Source: Promicromonospora iranensis (lineage in GTDB: Bacteria > Actinomycetota > Actinomycetes > Actinomycetales > Cellulomonadaceae). Taken from it: a DNA stretch of 64,000 nt. The stretch spans positions 186,001 through 250,000 of the forward strand of contig NZ_JAJQQP010000005.1 in assembly GCF_028994805.1 (NCBI RefSeq), given 5' to 3'. Made by a program: the position numbers and the translations under genes. This document shows, piece by piece, positions 34,246-44,009 of this stretch (its first letter is position 1; each line of letters opens with the position of its first letter). The notes beneath the pieces were generated by a model, which did not search any database, had not been told where the DNA came from, and worked only from the letters and a program-made list of their open reading frames with translations.

Positions 34246-35631
34246 ATGAGCACTGCGACAGACCCGGCCCAGACAGATCCGGCCGAACGGTCGGCTGGTC
34301 CGGCTGGTCCAGCTGGTCTGGACCACTACCGCACGCTCACGGCGCTCCAGCAGCCCACGTGGCCGGACCCGGGCGCGCTGGCGGCCGCGACCGGCCGCCT
34401 GGCGCAGGCCGCGCCCATCGTGGTGCCCGCACAGGCCGACACCCTGACCGAGCGGCTCGCCGCCGCCGGCCGGGGTGAGGCGTTCCTGCTCCAGGGTGGG
34501 GACTGCGCGGAGACGTTCGCCGAGGCGAACGCCGACCGCATCCGCAACAAGGTCCGCACCATCCTGCAGATGGCGGTGGTGCTCACCCACGGCGCGAGCA
34601 CGCCGGTGGTGAAGATGGGCCGGATGGCCGGCCAGTACGCCAAGCCGCGCTCCAGCGACACGGAGACGCGCGACGGCGTGACACTGCCCGCCTACCGCGG
34701 CGACATGATCAACGGGTTCCCCTTCACGCCGCAGGACCGCACACCCGACCCGGAGCGCCTCGAGCAGGCCTACCGGATCTCGGCAGCCACGGCGAACGTG
34801 GTGCGGGCCTTCACGCAGGGCGGCTTCGCCGACCTGCGCCAGGTGCACGAGTGGAACCGCGGCTTCATGCGCAACCCCGCCTACGCGCGGTACGAGAAGA
34901 CGGCGGACGAGATCGACCGCGCGATCCGGTTCATGCACGCGTGCGGTGCCGACTTCGACGCGCTGCGTTCCGTCGAGTTCTTCCTGAGCCACGAGGCCCT
35001 GGTGCTCGACTACGAGCGGGCACTGACCCGCACGGACCAGCGCACCGGCAGGGCCTACGACACGAGCGCGCACTTCCTCTGGATCGGGGAGCGCACGCGC
35101 CAGCTCGACGGCGCCCACGTCGACTTCTTGTCCCGCATCGCCAACCCGATCGGCGTGAAGCTGGGCCCGACGACGACGCCGCACGACGCGCTGGCCCTCA
35201 CCGAGCGGCTCAACCCGGAGAACCTCCCCGGCCGGCTCACGTTCATCACGCGCATGGGCGCGAGCCGGGTCCGCGACGTGCTGCCGTCCATCGTCGAGGC
35301 GGTGACCTGGTCCGGGGCGAACGTCACCTGGGTGACGGACCCGATGCACGGCAACACCATCACGTCGGACAGCGGCTACAAGACCCGCCGCCTCACGGAC
35401 GTGCTCGACGAGGTCGCCGGGTTCTTCGAGGTGCACAAGACGCTGGGCACGGTCCCCGGTGGGCTGCACATGGAGCTCACCGGCGACGACGTCACCGAGG
35501 TGCTGGGCGGGTCCGAGGAGATCTCCGACGCCGGCCTCGCGCTGCGCTACGAGACGCTCGTCGACCCCCGTCTGAACCACCAGCAGTCCCTGGAGCTGGC
35601 GTTCCAGGTGGCGGAGATGCTGCGCGCATAG
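34246..35631 (+). CDS. aroG: Class II 3-deoxy-7-phosphoheptulonate synthase
   Basis: Condenses phosphoenolpyruvate and erythrose 4-phosphate, the first step of the shikimate pathway. The 461-residue protein is a plant-type (class II) enzyme: 'AFLLQGGDCAETFAE', 'VVKMGRMAGQYAKPRS', 'DLRQVHEWN', 'HFLWIGERTRQLDGAHVDF', 'PIGVKLGP' and 'WVTDPMHGNT' are its signatures. ATG 34246 is the start. It looks like the housekeeping copy because the gene precedes pknL in the mycobacterial order too. Here it is the last backbone gene before the biosynthetic cluster, 145 bases upstream of the PKS start. Confidence 0.95.
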   Translation: MSTATDPAQTDPAERSAGPAGPAGLDHYRTLTALQQPTWPDPGALAAATGRLAQAAPIVVPAQADTLTERLAAAGRGEAFLLQGGDCAETFAEANADRIRNKVRTILQMAVVLTHGASTPVVKMGRMAGQYAKPRSSDTETRDGVTLPAYRGDMINGFPFTPQDRTPDPERLEQAYRISAATANVVRAFTQGGFADLRQVHEWNRGFMRNPAYARYEKTADEIDRAIRFMHACGADFDALRSVEFFLSHEALVLDYERALTRTDQRTGRAYDTSAHFLWIGERTRQLDGAHVDFLSRIANPIGVKLGPTTTPHDALALTERLNPENLPGRLTFITRMGASRVRDVLPSIVEAVTWSGANVTWVTDPMHGNTITSDSGYKTRRLTDVLDEVAGFFEVHKTLGTVPGGLHMELTGDDVTEVLGGSEEISDAGLALRYETLVDPRLNHQQSLELAFQVAEMLRA

Positions 35632-35660
35632 CACCGGCGCCGGGACTGCGGTCTTAGGCG

Positions 35661-35680
35661 AGTTCTTGGGCAGTTCTTGG
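35661..35680 (+). promoter_or_regulatory. Candidate SARP-binding direct repeat upstream of the PKS
   Basis: AGTTCTTGG occurs at 35661-35669 and again at 35672-35680, exactly 11 bases apart. SARP regulators bind heptameric direct repeats at 11-base spacing just upstream of the -10 element. The site is 97 bases before the PKS start, and a related TTCTTGG/GCCTTGG pair with the same spacing precedes the SDR at 48751. Confidence 0.6.
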
Positions 35681-35776
35681 TCGTCGCCGACCATCCTCGT
35701 CCGTGCCAAGCGATGGAGCCGCACGGGCTTTGTCGCGTGCGCTCCTCGGAGGCATCCGTAGCGACGAGGAGGCCCC

Positions 35777-38700
35777 ATGACGCGCACCAAGACTGTCGTT
35801 GACCCTGCGACGAACGCAGTATCGGCTCCCACCGTGGAACCGATTGCCATCACCGGTATGGGCTGTCGGCTTCCGGGCGGTGTGAACTCGCCCGACGACC
35901 TGTGGCACATGCTCATCAACGGTCTCGACGGTATCCGGAACGTACCGGAGGAGCGCTGGCAGGGTTACGCCGCTGCCCACCCGGCCCAGCTGCGCGCGAC
36001 GACCAAGAGGGCGGGCTTCATCGAGAACGCCGCGGCGTTCGACGCGGCGTTCTTCGGTATCACCCCGCGCGAGGCCGAGCAGATGGATCCTCAGCAGCGC
36101 ATCCTGCTGGAGACGGCGTGGGAGGCGCTCGAGAACGCCGGAGTCCCGCCGATGTCGCTCGCCGGCAGCAACACCGGGGTGTTCATCGGGGTCGGGTCGG
36201 ACGACTACGGGCGGCAGATGCTCGAGGACCTGCCACGTATCGAGGCCTGGACCGGTATCGGCGCCTCCATGTGCGCCACTGCGAACCGGATCTCGTACCA
36301 CCTGGACCTGCGGGGCCCCAGCGTCGCGGTGGACACCGCCTGCTCGTCGTCGCTCGTGGCCGTCCACCAGGCCTGCCAGGCGCTGCGTTCCGGTGAGGCC
36401 CACGTAGCACTCGCGGGCGGCGTGAACATCATGGCGGGCCCCAGCCTCACCATGGTCCTGGACGCCGCCGGCGCGACGTCCCCGGACGGCACGTCGAAGT
36501 CGTTCGACGCGTCGGCGAACGGTTACGGCCGCGGCGAGGGCGCGGGCGTCGTCGTGCTCAAGCGGCTGAGCGACGCCCAGCGCGACGGAGACACCGTCCT
36601 GGCGGTGATCCGCGGGAGCGCCGTACAGCAGGACGGCCGGACCAACGGGATCATGGCGCCGAGCGGGGACGCCCAGGCCGCCGTGGCCCGGCAGGCGCTG
36701 CGCGTGGCCGGCGTCGACCCGCTGACCATCGGCTACGTCGAGGCGCACGGCACCGGCACCCGTGCCGGGGACCCGATCGAGGCGAACGCCCTGAGCAGCG
36801 TGTACGGCGTGGGTCGGGCCGACGACGCGCGGTGCCTGATCGGGTCCGTGAAGCCCAACATCGGGCACCTGGAGGCAGGAGCCGGGATCGCCGGCCTGAT
36901 CAAGGCCGTCCTGTCGCTGGTGCACGCCGAGATCCCGCCCACGATCCGCCACCAGGAGCCGACCCCGGCGGTGGACTGGGCGTCGTCCGGCCTGCAGGTG
37001 GTCGCCGGACGGACTCCGTGGCCGGAGGGCTCGGAGCCGCGGCGCGCGGGCGTCTCCAGCTTCGGTTATGGCGGCACGGTCGGGCACGTGGTGCTCGAAC
37101 AGGCGCCCGAGCAGAGCCAGGAGCAGGGCCAGGAGCAGGGCCGGCCCGCCGTCGAGAGCCACCGGCCACGGGTCCTCCCGGTCTCCGGGGCGAGCACCGA
37201 CGCGGTGCGCGAGTACGCGGCCCGGCTCGCCGGCCGGCTGCGCACGGCGGACGAGATCGACGTCGCCGACGTGGCCCACACGCTGACGACCCGCCGCGAG
37301 CATGCAGGGGTGCGCGCGGCAGTGGTGGCCGGGACGGTCGAGGAGGCGGCAGCCGGCTTCGAGCGCCTGGCGGCAGGTGAGGAGGCCGAGCACAGTCCGG
37401 CCGCCGCCGTCGGCGGGCACGACGCGGTGTGGGTCTTCTCCGGTCACGGGTCCCAGTGGGCCGGCATGGGCCGCGACCTGCTGGCGGACGAGCCGGAGTT
37501 CGCACGGGTCATCGACCGGATCGTCCCGGTCTTCCAGGAAGAGGCAGGCTTCTCCCCGCGTGACGTCATCGTCAGCGGTGACCTCGGCGGGCCGGATCGG
37601 ATCCAGCCGATGATCTTCGCGATCCAGGTCTCTCTGGCCGCGGCGCTGCGCGCTCGGGGCCTGCGCCCCGCCGCCGTGATCGGCCACTCGGTGGGTGAGA
37701 TCGCGGCGGTCGTCGCGGCGGGAGTACTGGACCTCGAGAGCGGCGCCCGCCTGGTCTGCCGCCGGTCCGCGCTGCTCCCCGAGGTAGCCGGCCGGGGCGC
37801 GATGGCCATGGTCTCGCTGCCCTTCGACGAGGCGGAGCGGCGGCTGGCGGACAACCACGACGCCCACGCGGCCATCTCCTCCTCGCCGTCGTCGACAGTG
37901 ATAGCCGGCACCCCGGATGCCGTCGAGCAGGTGAGCACGGCCTGGGCCGCAGAGGGGATCAGGGTCCGCGAGGTCGCGTCCGACGTGGCGTTCCACAGCC
38001 CGCAGATGGACCCGCTGTGCCCGCGGCTCGCGGCCTCGGTGCGCGACCTGGAGCCGCAGGCGCCCGCCGTACCCGTCTACAGCACAGCGCTCGCGGACCC
38101 GCGCTCGGACGCTCCGCGGGACGGCGCCTACTGGGCGGCCAACCTGCGGAACCCGGTGCTGCTCACCTCCGCGGTCCGGGCCGCCGTCGAGGACGGTCAC
38201 CGCTCGTTCATCGAGCTGGCGCCGCACCCGGTGGTCGCGCACTCTATCGAGGAGACGGTCGGGGAGGCCGCCGAGGGTGACGCCGCCGAGACCGGGTTCT
38301 TCGTCACGGGCACGCTGCGGCGCAAGCGCCCGGAGGTCGCGGAGCTGTTGAAGGCCGTGGCGGCCGCGCACGTTCGGGGCGTCACCGTGGACTGGGCGGC
38401 TGCAGCCGAGGAGCACGCGGGACCGGTCACGCTGCCGACCACCGCATGGCAGCACCGGGACTACTGGCGGGCACCGACCGCTGCAGCCGTGGCACAGCGG
38501 CACGACCCCGGTTCGCGCACGCTGCTCGGCACGCTCGTCGAGCTTGCGGACGGGTCCGGGACCCGCGTCTGGCAGACCCAGCTCGACTTCGAGACCCGCC
38601 CGTACCCGGGCGAGCACCCCATCGGCGGAACCGAGGTGCTGCCCGCTGCGGTGCTGCTCACCACGTTCATGTCGGCGTTCGACGGGTCAGGGCTCCGCGA

Positions 38701-41020
38701 CGTCGAGCTGCGCTCACCGGTGCCCGTGACCGGCACGCGTGAGGTCCAGGTCATCCGGGTACAGGACTCGGTGCGCCTCACGTCGCGCCGGCTGGACGGT
38801 GACCAGGAGGCTCCGACCCAGCACACCTTCGCGCGCCGCGGCCCGGCGGCAGTCGAGGGAGCCGAGCCGATCGGGCTGGCCTACACCGCGGCGCGTCGTG
38901 GCGAGCAGTCGGCCCCGGGATCGGTGGCGCAGCGCCTCAAGGACATCGGCGTGGCGGACATCGGCTTCCCGTGGGAGTTCAAGGAGATCCGGACGGCCGA
39001 CGGCGAGATGTACGCGCGGGTCGTCGCGAGCGGCGACACCGAGGGTGCTGAGGAGCCGGACCACTGGGCCTCCCTGTTCGACGCCGTGCTCTCCGTGGCA
39101 CCGATGGCGTTCACGGGCACCCCGGCGCTCCGGATGCCCTCGCGCGTGGGTGAGCTCCGGCTGTACGGCCCCGCGCCGTTCGAGGCGCAGCTCGTCGTGC
39201 GCCACGCTGCCGACACGTCCGACCCGACGACGGTCGACGTCCAGATCGCCGACGCCGAAGGTGTTGTCGCGGCCGAGCTCGTGAACCTGCGGTTCACGGA
39301 GATCGACCCCCCGAGCACGTCGAGCGGGACGCTCGTGCACCGGGTCGCGTGGGAGAGCGTTGCCCTCCCGCCGCAGCGCGCAGGGGCCCGGGTCGTGCTG
39401 GTCGGGGCGGACGGTGCCCTCGGTGCTGCCGTCCAGGCCGCGATCACCGACGCGGACGGATCCGTGACCAGCGTCCCGACCCCGGACGCCCTTTCAGCTC
39501 TCGGGTCGGCTCTCGACCACAGCTCGATCCTCGTCCTTCCCCCGGCGAGCGCCCCGGACCTGCCGGTCGGTGACCTCGCGGTGGCAGCCGCGTGGCAGGT
39601 GGCCCGCACGGTCCAGGTGATGGCGGACGCGGCTCCGGCCGGTGCCCGGGTCTGGGCGGTCACGAGCCGCGGTGACGACCACGCCGTCGTCGAGCAGGCT
39701 CCGGTATGGGGCATGTCGGCGGTGCTCGCTACCGAGCACCCCGACGTCTGGTGCGGCGTCGTGGACCTCGATCCCGGCCATGTCGAGGCGTCGGCCGCCA
39801 CGCTCCCCGCACTCCTGGGCGGCGCCACGACGGACGAGCCGGTCGTCCGGCTGGACGGCGAGACGGCGTGGTACCGGAGGCTGCGCCCCGCGGCGTCCGC
39901 GTCGGCCCGTCCGGCCGTGACCTGCTCGCCGGACGGTACGTACCTGATCACCGGCGGCCTCGGTGTGCTCGGCCTGGAGATCGCCTCGTGGCTCGCCGGC
40001 CGTGGTGCCGCCCGGATCGTGCTCGCCGGACGCTCGGCGCTGCCCCCGCGCTCGGAGTGGGACGACCTCTCCGACCCTGCGGGCCGCCGCAGGATCCACG
40101 CGATCCGTGCCCTGGAGGCGCGCGGCGTCACGGTCCGGGTCATCAGCCTCGACATCACCGACCGCGACCAGGTCGCGGCGGCGCTGACCGCCGAGGCACT
40201 GGGTCTGCCGCCCATCCGCGGTGTGGTGCACGCGGCCGGTGTGCTGGACAGCCGTACGCTCGCCGACCTCGACGAGGACTCGCTCCGGACGGTGCTGCGG
40301 CCCAAGGTGGACGGCGCGCTCGTGCTCGACGAGGTGTTCCAGCCCGGGGAGCTGGACTTCTGCGCCTACTTCTCCTCGATCGGTCTCCTGCTCGGACTGA
40401 CCGGGCAGACCAGCTACGCCGCCGCGAACGCGTTCCTCGACGGCCTGGCCCGGGAGCGCCACGCCCGCGGCGGTACCGAGACGGTCAGCCTGGGCTGGAC
40501 GTCATGGCGCGCGATGGGCATGGCGGCGAGCACCGCCGTCGAGGAGGAGCTCGCGGGGCTGGGCGCCGGGGACATCACCAAGGACGAGGCGTTCCGGTCC
40601 TGGGACGCGGTGGTCCGCAGCGGTGAGCCCCACGCGGCAGTGGTCCGGGTGCTCGAGGTGACCTCGGACGGCCCGGCGGTCCTGCGTGGGCTGGTGGCCG
40701 AACCGGCCGAGACGGCCGACGACGGGGGCGGCACCCTTCGCGAGCTGGCCGGCGATGACCTGGTGGCAGCCGTCACGACGCTGGTCATCGGGGAGACCGC
40801 ACAGGAGACCGGGCAGGCCCCGGAGGCACTGGACGCACGCAGCTCGTTCACCGACCTGGGCCTCGACTCGGTGATGACGATGGCGATCAGGCGTCGCCTG
40901 CAGAAGAAGCTCGGCGTCCGGCTGCCGGCCGCCGTGATGTGGGACCACCCCGACGTCGGCTCGTTCTCCGGGCACCTCGCCGGACGGCTCGAGGAGACCG
41001 CGCTCGTCGCGGGCGCCTGA
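35777..41020 (+). CDS. Iterative type I polyketide synthase, 6-methylsalicylic acid synthase type
   Basis: A 1747-residue single-module PKS with the order KS-AT-DH/TH-KR-ACP and no thioesterase, the architecture and length of bacterial 6-methylsalicylic acid synthases. KS (about 15-440): Cys189 in 'DTACSSS', His in 'EAHGTGT' and 'NIGHLEAG'. AT (about 550-830): Ser638 in 'GHSVGE' and 'VAFHS', a malonyl-type form. DH/TH-like (about 915-1190): His947 in HPIGGTEVLP. KR (about 1385-1590): 'ITGGLGVLG' near 1391 and the 'SYAAANAFLDGLA' catalytic Tyr/Asn. ACP (about 1655-1735): Ser1698 in 'LGLDSVMT'. By family analogy it makes an aromatic tetraketide from acetyl- and three malonyl-CoA with one ketoreduction, giving 6-methylsalicylate; this is inference. 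ATG 35777 follows GAGGAGG. It heads a five-gene operon and needs the PPTase at 47888. Confidence 0.92.
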   Translation: MTRTKTVVDPATNAVSAPTVEPIAITGMGCRLPGGVNSPDDLWHMLINGLDGIRNVPEERWQGYAAAHPAQLRATTKRAGFIENAAAFDAAFFGITPREAEQMDPQQRILLETAWEALENAGVPPMSLAGSNTGVFIGVGSDDYGRQMLEDLPRIEAWTGIGASMCATANRISYHLDLRGPSVAVDTACSSSLVAVHQACQALRSGEAHVALAGGVNIMAGPSLTMVLDAAGATSPDGTSKSFDASANGYGRGEGAGVVVLKRLSDAQRDGDTVLAVIRGSAVQQDGRTNGIMAPSGDAQAAVARQALRVAGVDPLTIGYVEAHGTGTRAGDPIEANALSSVYGVGRADDARCLIGSVKPNIGHLEAGAGIAGLIKAVLSLVHAEIPPTIRHQEPTPAVDWASSGLQVVAGRTPWPEGSEPRRAGVSSFGYGGTVGHVVLEQAPEQSQEQGQEQGRPAVESHRPRVLPVSGASTDAVREYAARLAGRLRTADEIDVADVAHTLTTRREHAGVRAAVVAGTVEEAAAGFERLAAGEEAEHSPAAAVGGHDAVWVFSGHGSQWAGMGRDLLADEPEFARVIDRIVPVFQEEAGFSPRDVIVSGDLGGPDRIQPMIFAIQVSLAAALRARGLRPAAVIGHSVGEIAAVVAAGVLDLESGARLVCRRSALLPEVAGRGAMAMVSLPFDEAERRLADNHDAHAAISSSPSSTVIAGTPDAVEQVSTAWAAEGIRVREVASDVAFHSPQMDPLCPRLAASVRDLEPQAPAVPVYSTALADPRSDAPRDGAYWAANLRNPVLLTSAVRAAVEDGHRSFIELAPHPVVAHSIEETVGEAAEGDAAETGFFVTGTLRRKRPEVAELLKAVAAAHVRGVTVDWAAAAEEHAGPVTLPTTAWQHRDYWRAPTAAAVAQRHDPGSRTLLGTLVELADGSGTRVWQTQLDFETRPYPGEHPIGGTEVLPAAVLLTTFMSAFDGSGLRDVELRSPVPVTGTREVQVIRVQDSVRLTSRRLDGDQEAPTQHTFARRGPAAVEGAEPIGLAYTAARRGEQSAPGSVAQRLKDIGVADIGFPWEFKEIRTADGEMYARVVASGDTEGAEEPDHWASLFDAVLSVAPMAFTGTPALRMPSRVGELRLYGPAPFEAQLVVRHAADTSDPTTVDVQIADAEGVVAAELVNLRFTEIDPPSTSSGTLVHRVAWESVALPPQRAGARVVLVGADGALGAAVQAAITDADGSVTSVPTPDALSALGSALDHSSILVLPPASAPDLPVGDLAVAAAWQVARTVQVMADAAPAGARVWAVTSRGDDHAVVEQAPVWGMSAVLATEHPDVWCGVVDLDPGHVEASAATLPALLGGATTDEPVVRLDGETAWYRRLRPAASASARPAVTCSPDGTYLITGGLGVLGLEIASWLAGRGAARIVLAGRSALPPRSEWDDLSDPAGRRRIHAIRALEARGVTVRVISLDITDRDQVAAALTAEALGLPPIRGVVHAAGVLDSRTLADLDEDSLRTVLRPKVDGALVLDEVFQPGELDFCAYFSSIGLLLGLTGQTSYAAANAFLDGLARERHARGGTETVSLGWTSWRAMGMAASTAVEEELAGLGAGDITKDEAFRSWDAVVRSGEPHAAVVRVLEVTSDGPAVLRGLVAEPAETADDGGGTLRELAGDDLVAAVTTLVIGETAQETGQAPEALDARSSFTDLGLDSVMTMAIRRRLQKKLGVRLPAAVMWDHPDVGSFSGHLAGRLEETALVAGA

Positions 41021-41048
41021 GCCTCACCTACGAGAGAGAGGAACTCAC

Positions 41049-42749
41049 GTGGCTGAACGTACGACGTCGGTAGTGACCGACGATCTGGCGGAGACGATCC
41101 TGCGAGGGGGTGTCACACCCTGGCCCGACGACCTCGCCGAGACCTACCGCGCGGCGGGCTACTGGCGGGACCGTCCCCTCGGCGACCTCGTGTGGGAGTG
41201 GGCGGAGGCGCGCCCGCACGGGCTCGCGGTCGTGGACGGCGACACCCGGTTCACGTACCGGGAGCTCGCGTGCGCGGCCGACCGGGTGGCGGTCCTGCTC
41301 CGCGAGCGAGGGCTGGGGCGCGGTGCGGTCCTGCTGGTCGCGCTGCCCAACGGCTGGGAGCTCGTGGTGCTGTTCCTGGCGTGCCTGCGGGCCGGCGTCG
41401 CGCCGGTGATGATGCTGCCGGCGCACCGTGACCACGAGCTCGCGGCCATCGGCCGGCGGGCCGGCGCGGCGGCGATCGCGGTGCCGGGCATGTTCCGGGA
41501 GTACGACCACCCGGCCATGGCCGACCGGGTCCGCGACCAGGTGCCCTCGCTGTCCGAGGTACTGGTCTGCGGGGACGACGTCGGCGCGCACCATGTCGAC
41601 GTGCGGGCGGCCGTCGAGGACGTGTCGGCCGACGACGTCCTCGCCCGCCGGGCGCACCTGGACGCGACGCCTCCGGCGGCGTCCGACGTCGCGGTCTTCC
41701 TGCTGTCCGGCGGCACGACCGGGCTCTCGAAGGTGATCGCACGCACCCACAACGACTACGAGTACAACGCCCGCCGCAGTGCCGAGGTGTGCGGCTTCGA
41801 CGCGCGCACCGTCTATCTGGCGGCGTTGCCGGCCGGCCACAACTTCCCACTGGCCAGCCCGGGGATCCTCGGGACGCTCATGGTCGGCGGGACCGTGGTG
41901 CTGGTGCCGTCGCCCTCGCCGTCGCGTGTGTTCGAGACGATCGCCGCAGAGCGGGTGACGGTCGTCGCGGCGGTGCCGGCGGTCCTGAGCCGGTGGGTCG
42001 CGGCGGTCGAGTCGGCCCGACCCGACCTCACGAGCCTGAGGCTCGTCCAGGTGGGCGGGTCCCTGTTCGCCAAGGAGGCCTACCGCCGGGCAGTGGACGC
42101 GCTCGGGTGCCGGGTCCAGCAGGTGTACGGGATGGCGGAGGGCCTCCTCTGCTACGTCCGCGAGACGGACCCGGACGACGTCGCAGCGGCCACGCAGGGT
42201 CGGCCGATCAGCGACCACGACGAGCTGCGCATCGTGGACCCGAGCGGCGTCGAGGTGCACGACGGCGAGTCCGGGGAGCTCCTCGTGCGTGGCCCCTACA
42301 CCCCGCGCGGCTACTTCCAGGCGCCCGAGCAGAACCGCGAGGCCTTCACCGACGGCTGGTACCGCACCGGTGACCTCGTGCAACGGCATCCGGGCGGCAA
42401 CCTCGTCGTCGTCGGCCGGACCAAGGATGTGGTCAACCGGGGCGGAGAGAAGATCTCCGCCGACGAGATCGAACGCCTCGTCCAGGCTGTGGACGGCGTG
42501 GCCGACGTCGCGGTGATCGCCGTGCCCGACCCGGAGCTGGGCGAACGGGCGTGTGCCTGTGTGGTGCCCCGGTCCGGCCGGACGGTCACCCTCCAGGACA
42601 TCGGCCGGGCGCTGCGGGCGGCGGGTGTCGCCGAGTTCAAGATCCCCGAGTCGCTGCTCGTGCTGCGGGAGATGCCGCAGACCTCCGTCGGAAAGACCGA
42701 CAAGAACGCACTGTCCCGCATCGTCACCTCGCGGACCCATCTTGCCTGA
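41049..42749 (+). CDS. Aryl-acid AMP ligase (DhbE/EntE-like)
   Basis: A 566-residue ANL-family adenylating enzyme closest in pattern to 2,3-dihydroxybenzoate/salicylate AMP ligases: 'DDLAETYRAAGYWRDRPLGDLV' at the N-terminus is typical of DhbE, then 'VFLLSGGTTGLSKVIARTHNDY', 'VQQVYGMAEGLLCY', 'GWYRTGDLVQRHPGGNLVVVGRTKDVVNRGGEKISADEIE' and the catalytic Lys in 'TSVGKTDKNAL'. It probably activates an aromatic acid (6-methylsalicylate or salicylate) for CoA or carrier-protein loading. No free aryl-carrier protein is in the window, so it may make an aryl-CoA or load the PKS ACP. GTG 41049 follows GAGAGAGG. It lies 28 bases after the PKS. The stop-codon region is duplicated downstream (ttgcctgaccag at 42742 and 42760). 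Confidence 0.88.
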   Translation: MAERTTSVVTDDLAETILRGGVTPWPDDLAETYRAAGYWRDRPLGDLVWEWAEARPHGLAVVDGDTRFTYRELACAADRVAVLLRERGLGRGAVLLVALPNGWELVVLFLACLRAGVAPVMMLPAHRDHELAAIGRRAGAAAIAVPGMFREYDHPAMADRVRDQVPSLSEVLVCGDDVGAHHVDVRAAVEDVSADDVLARRAHLDATPPAASDVAVFLLSGGTTGLSKVIARTHNDYEYNARRSAEVCGFDARTVYLAALPAGHNFPLASPGILGTLMVGGTVVLVPSPSPSRVFETIAAERVTVVAAVPAVLSRWVAAVESARPDLTSLRLVQVGGSLFAKEAYRRAVDALGCRVQQVYGMAEGLLCYVRETDPDDVAAATQGRPISDHDELRIVDPSGVEVHDGESGELLVRGPYTPRGYFQAPEQNREAFTDGWYRTGDLVQRHPGGNLVVVGRTKDVVNRGGEKISADEIERLVQAVDGVADVAVIAVPDPELGERACACVVPRSGRTVTLQDIGRALRAAGVAEFKIPESLLVLREMPQTSVGKTDKNALSRIVTSRTHLA

Positions 42750-42794
42750 CCAGCCTGCCTTGCCTGACCAGGATGACCGGACCCAGGAGGACCA

Positions 42795-44009
42795 ATGATC
42801 CCCGGAAACCTCACCGTCGCGCGCAACGACGACGACCTCACCAGCCCGCCCACCACGTCGTGGTTGGTGGAAGCGACCCGAACCGTCAGCTATTCGGTCT
42901 CCGTCTCACGTGACGTGTTCGCACTGGACAATCCCTCGCTCGCGACCGCCGGGACCGTAGGGGCCGGTGAGACCCGGCGGCGCTTCGTGGTCATCGACAA
43001 GGTGGTGCACGAGATCTACGGCGACCAGCTCGACCGCTACCTGCGCCACCACGACATGACCACTCGGCTCTGCATCCTGGACGCGACCGAGCAGCAGAAG
43101 ACCCTCGATTCCGCCACGGAGATCCTGCACGGGCTCGACGAGTTCGGCATCGACCGGCGTCGGGAGCCGGTCATCGCGATCGGCGGTGGTGTGCTGCTCG
43201 ACCTCGTCGGCCTGGCCAGCAGCCTCTACCGCCGCCACACGCCGTTCGTCCGCGTCCCGACCACGCTGATCGGGCTCGTCGACGCCGGTGTGGGGGTCAA
43301 GACCGGTGTGAACTTCAACGGCCAGAAGAACCGGCTCGGGACCTACGAGGCACCCACGACGGCCCTGCTGGACCGCAACTTCCTGCGGTCGCTGGACCGG
43401 CGGCACCTGTCGAACGGGCTCGCCGAGATCCTCAAGATCGCGCTCATCAAGGACCCGGAGCTCTTCGTTCGCCTCGAGGAGTCCGGCGGCGTGCTGCTCG
43501 ACGAGCACATGCAGGGGGCTACGCCAGCTACCGAGCTGGCGGCGCGTGAGGTCCTGCGCCGCGCCGTGCACGGCATGCTGGAGGAGCTCCAGCCAAATCT
43601 CTGGGAGACGCGGCTGGAGCGGCTGGTCGACTACGGGCACTCGTTCAGCCCCGCGATCGAGATGGCTGGGCTCCCGGACCTGCTGCACGGCGAGGCCGTC
43701 TGCATCGACATGGCGATGACCACGCACATCGCCCACCGGCGCGGACTGGTCTCGGACACCGAGCTCGGCCGGGTCATGAACGTCATGCGCCTGCTCGAGC
43801 TGCCCGTCCACCACGTGTCGTGCACTCCGGAGCTGCTTGTCAGGGCGCTCGTCGACACGACCAGGCACCGGGACGGCCTGCAGCGGCTGCCGCTCCCGGT
43901 CGGGATCGGCGACGCCACCTTCGTGAACGACGTCTCCGCCGACGAGCTGGCGATCGCCGCCGAGTCGGTCGTCCGGGCCGCGCGCACCGTCCCGACCGGC
44001 GCCCAGTGA
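42795..44009 (+). CDS. Sugar-phosphate cyclase, 2-epi-5-epi-valiolone synthase-like
   Basis: A 404-residue member of the dehydroquinate synthase superfamily. NAD-binding 'AIGGGVLLDLVGLASSLYRR' (about 128-147) and zinc ligands Glu211 ('GLAEILKIAL'), His282 ('DYGHSFSPAIE') and His298 ('LLHGEAVCIDM') are intact. The substrate loop 'LVDAGVGVKTGVNFNGQKNRLGTYEAP' matches the EEVS/demethyl-4-deoxygadusol synthase branch and not true DHQ synthase. EEVS converts sedoheptulose 7-phosphate to the C7 cyclitol 2-epi-5-epi-valiolone, the starter of acarbose, validamycin and gabosine-type carbasugars. The exact branch (EEVS, EVS or DDGS) needs an alignment. ATG 42795 follows GGAGG. The stop overlaps the next gene. 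Confidence 0.82.
   Translation: MIPGNLTVARNDDDLTSPPTTSWLVEATRTVSYSVSVSRDVFALDNPSLATAGTVGAGETRRRFVVIDKVVHEIYGDQLDRYLRHHDMTTRLCILDATEQQKTLDSATEILHGLDEFGIDRRREPVIAIGGGVLLDLVGLASSLYRRHTPFVRVPTTLIGLVDAGVGVKTGVNFNGQKNRLGTYEAPTTALLDRNFLRSLDRRHLSNGLAEILKIALIKDPELFVRLEESGGVLLDEHMQGATPATELAAREVLRRAVHGMLEELQPNLWETRLERLVDYGHSFSPAIEMAGLPDLLHGEAVCIDMAMTTHIAHRRGLVSDTELGRVMNVMRLLELPVHHVSCTPELLVRALVDTTRHRDGLQRLPLPVGIGDATFVNDVSADELAIAAESVVRAARTVPTGAQ

Noticed and set aside
34246-35631. DAHP synthase as a cluster gene feeding an aromatic unit
   Set aside because: The gene has the same neighbours in other actinobacteria and the aromatic unit is explained by the PKS; treated as housekeeping.
35654-38617. A 987-residue open frame antisense to the PKS
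   Set aside because: It is Arg/His/Gly-rich, matches no family, and lies opposite intact KS and AT motifs; GC-rich codon bias opens long antisense frames.
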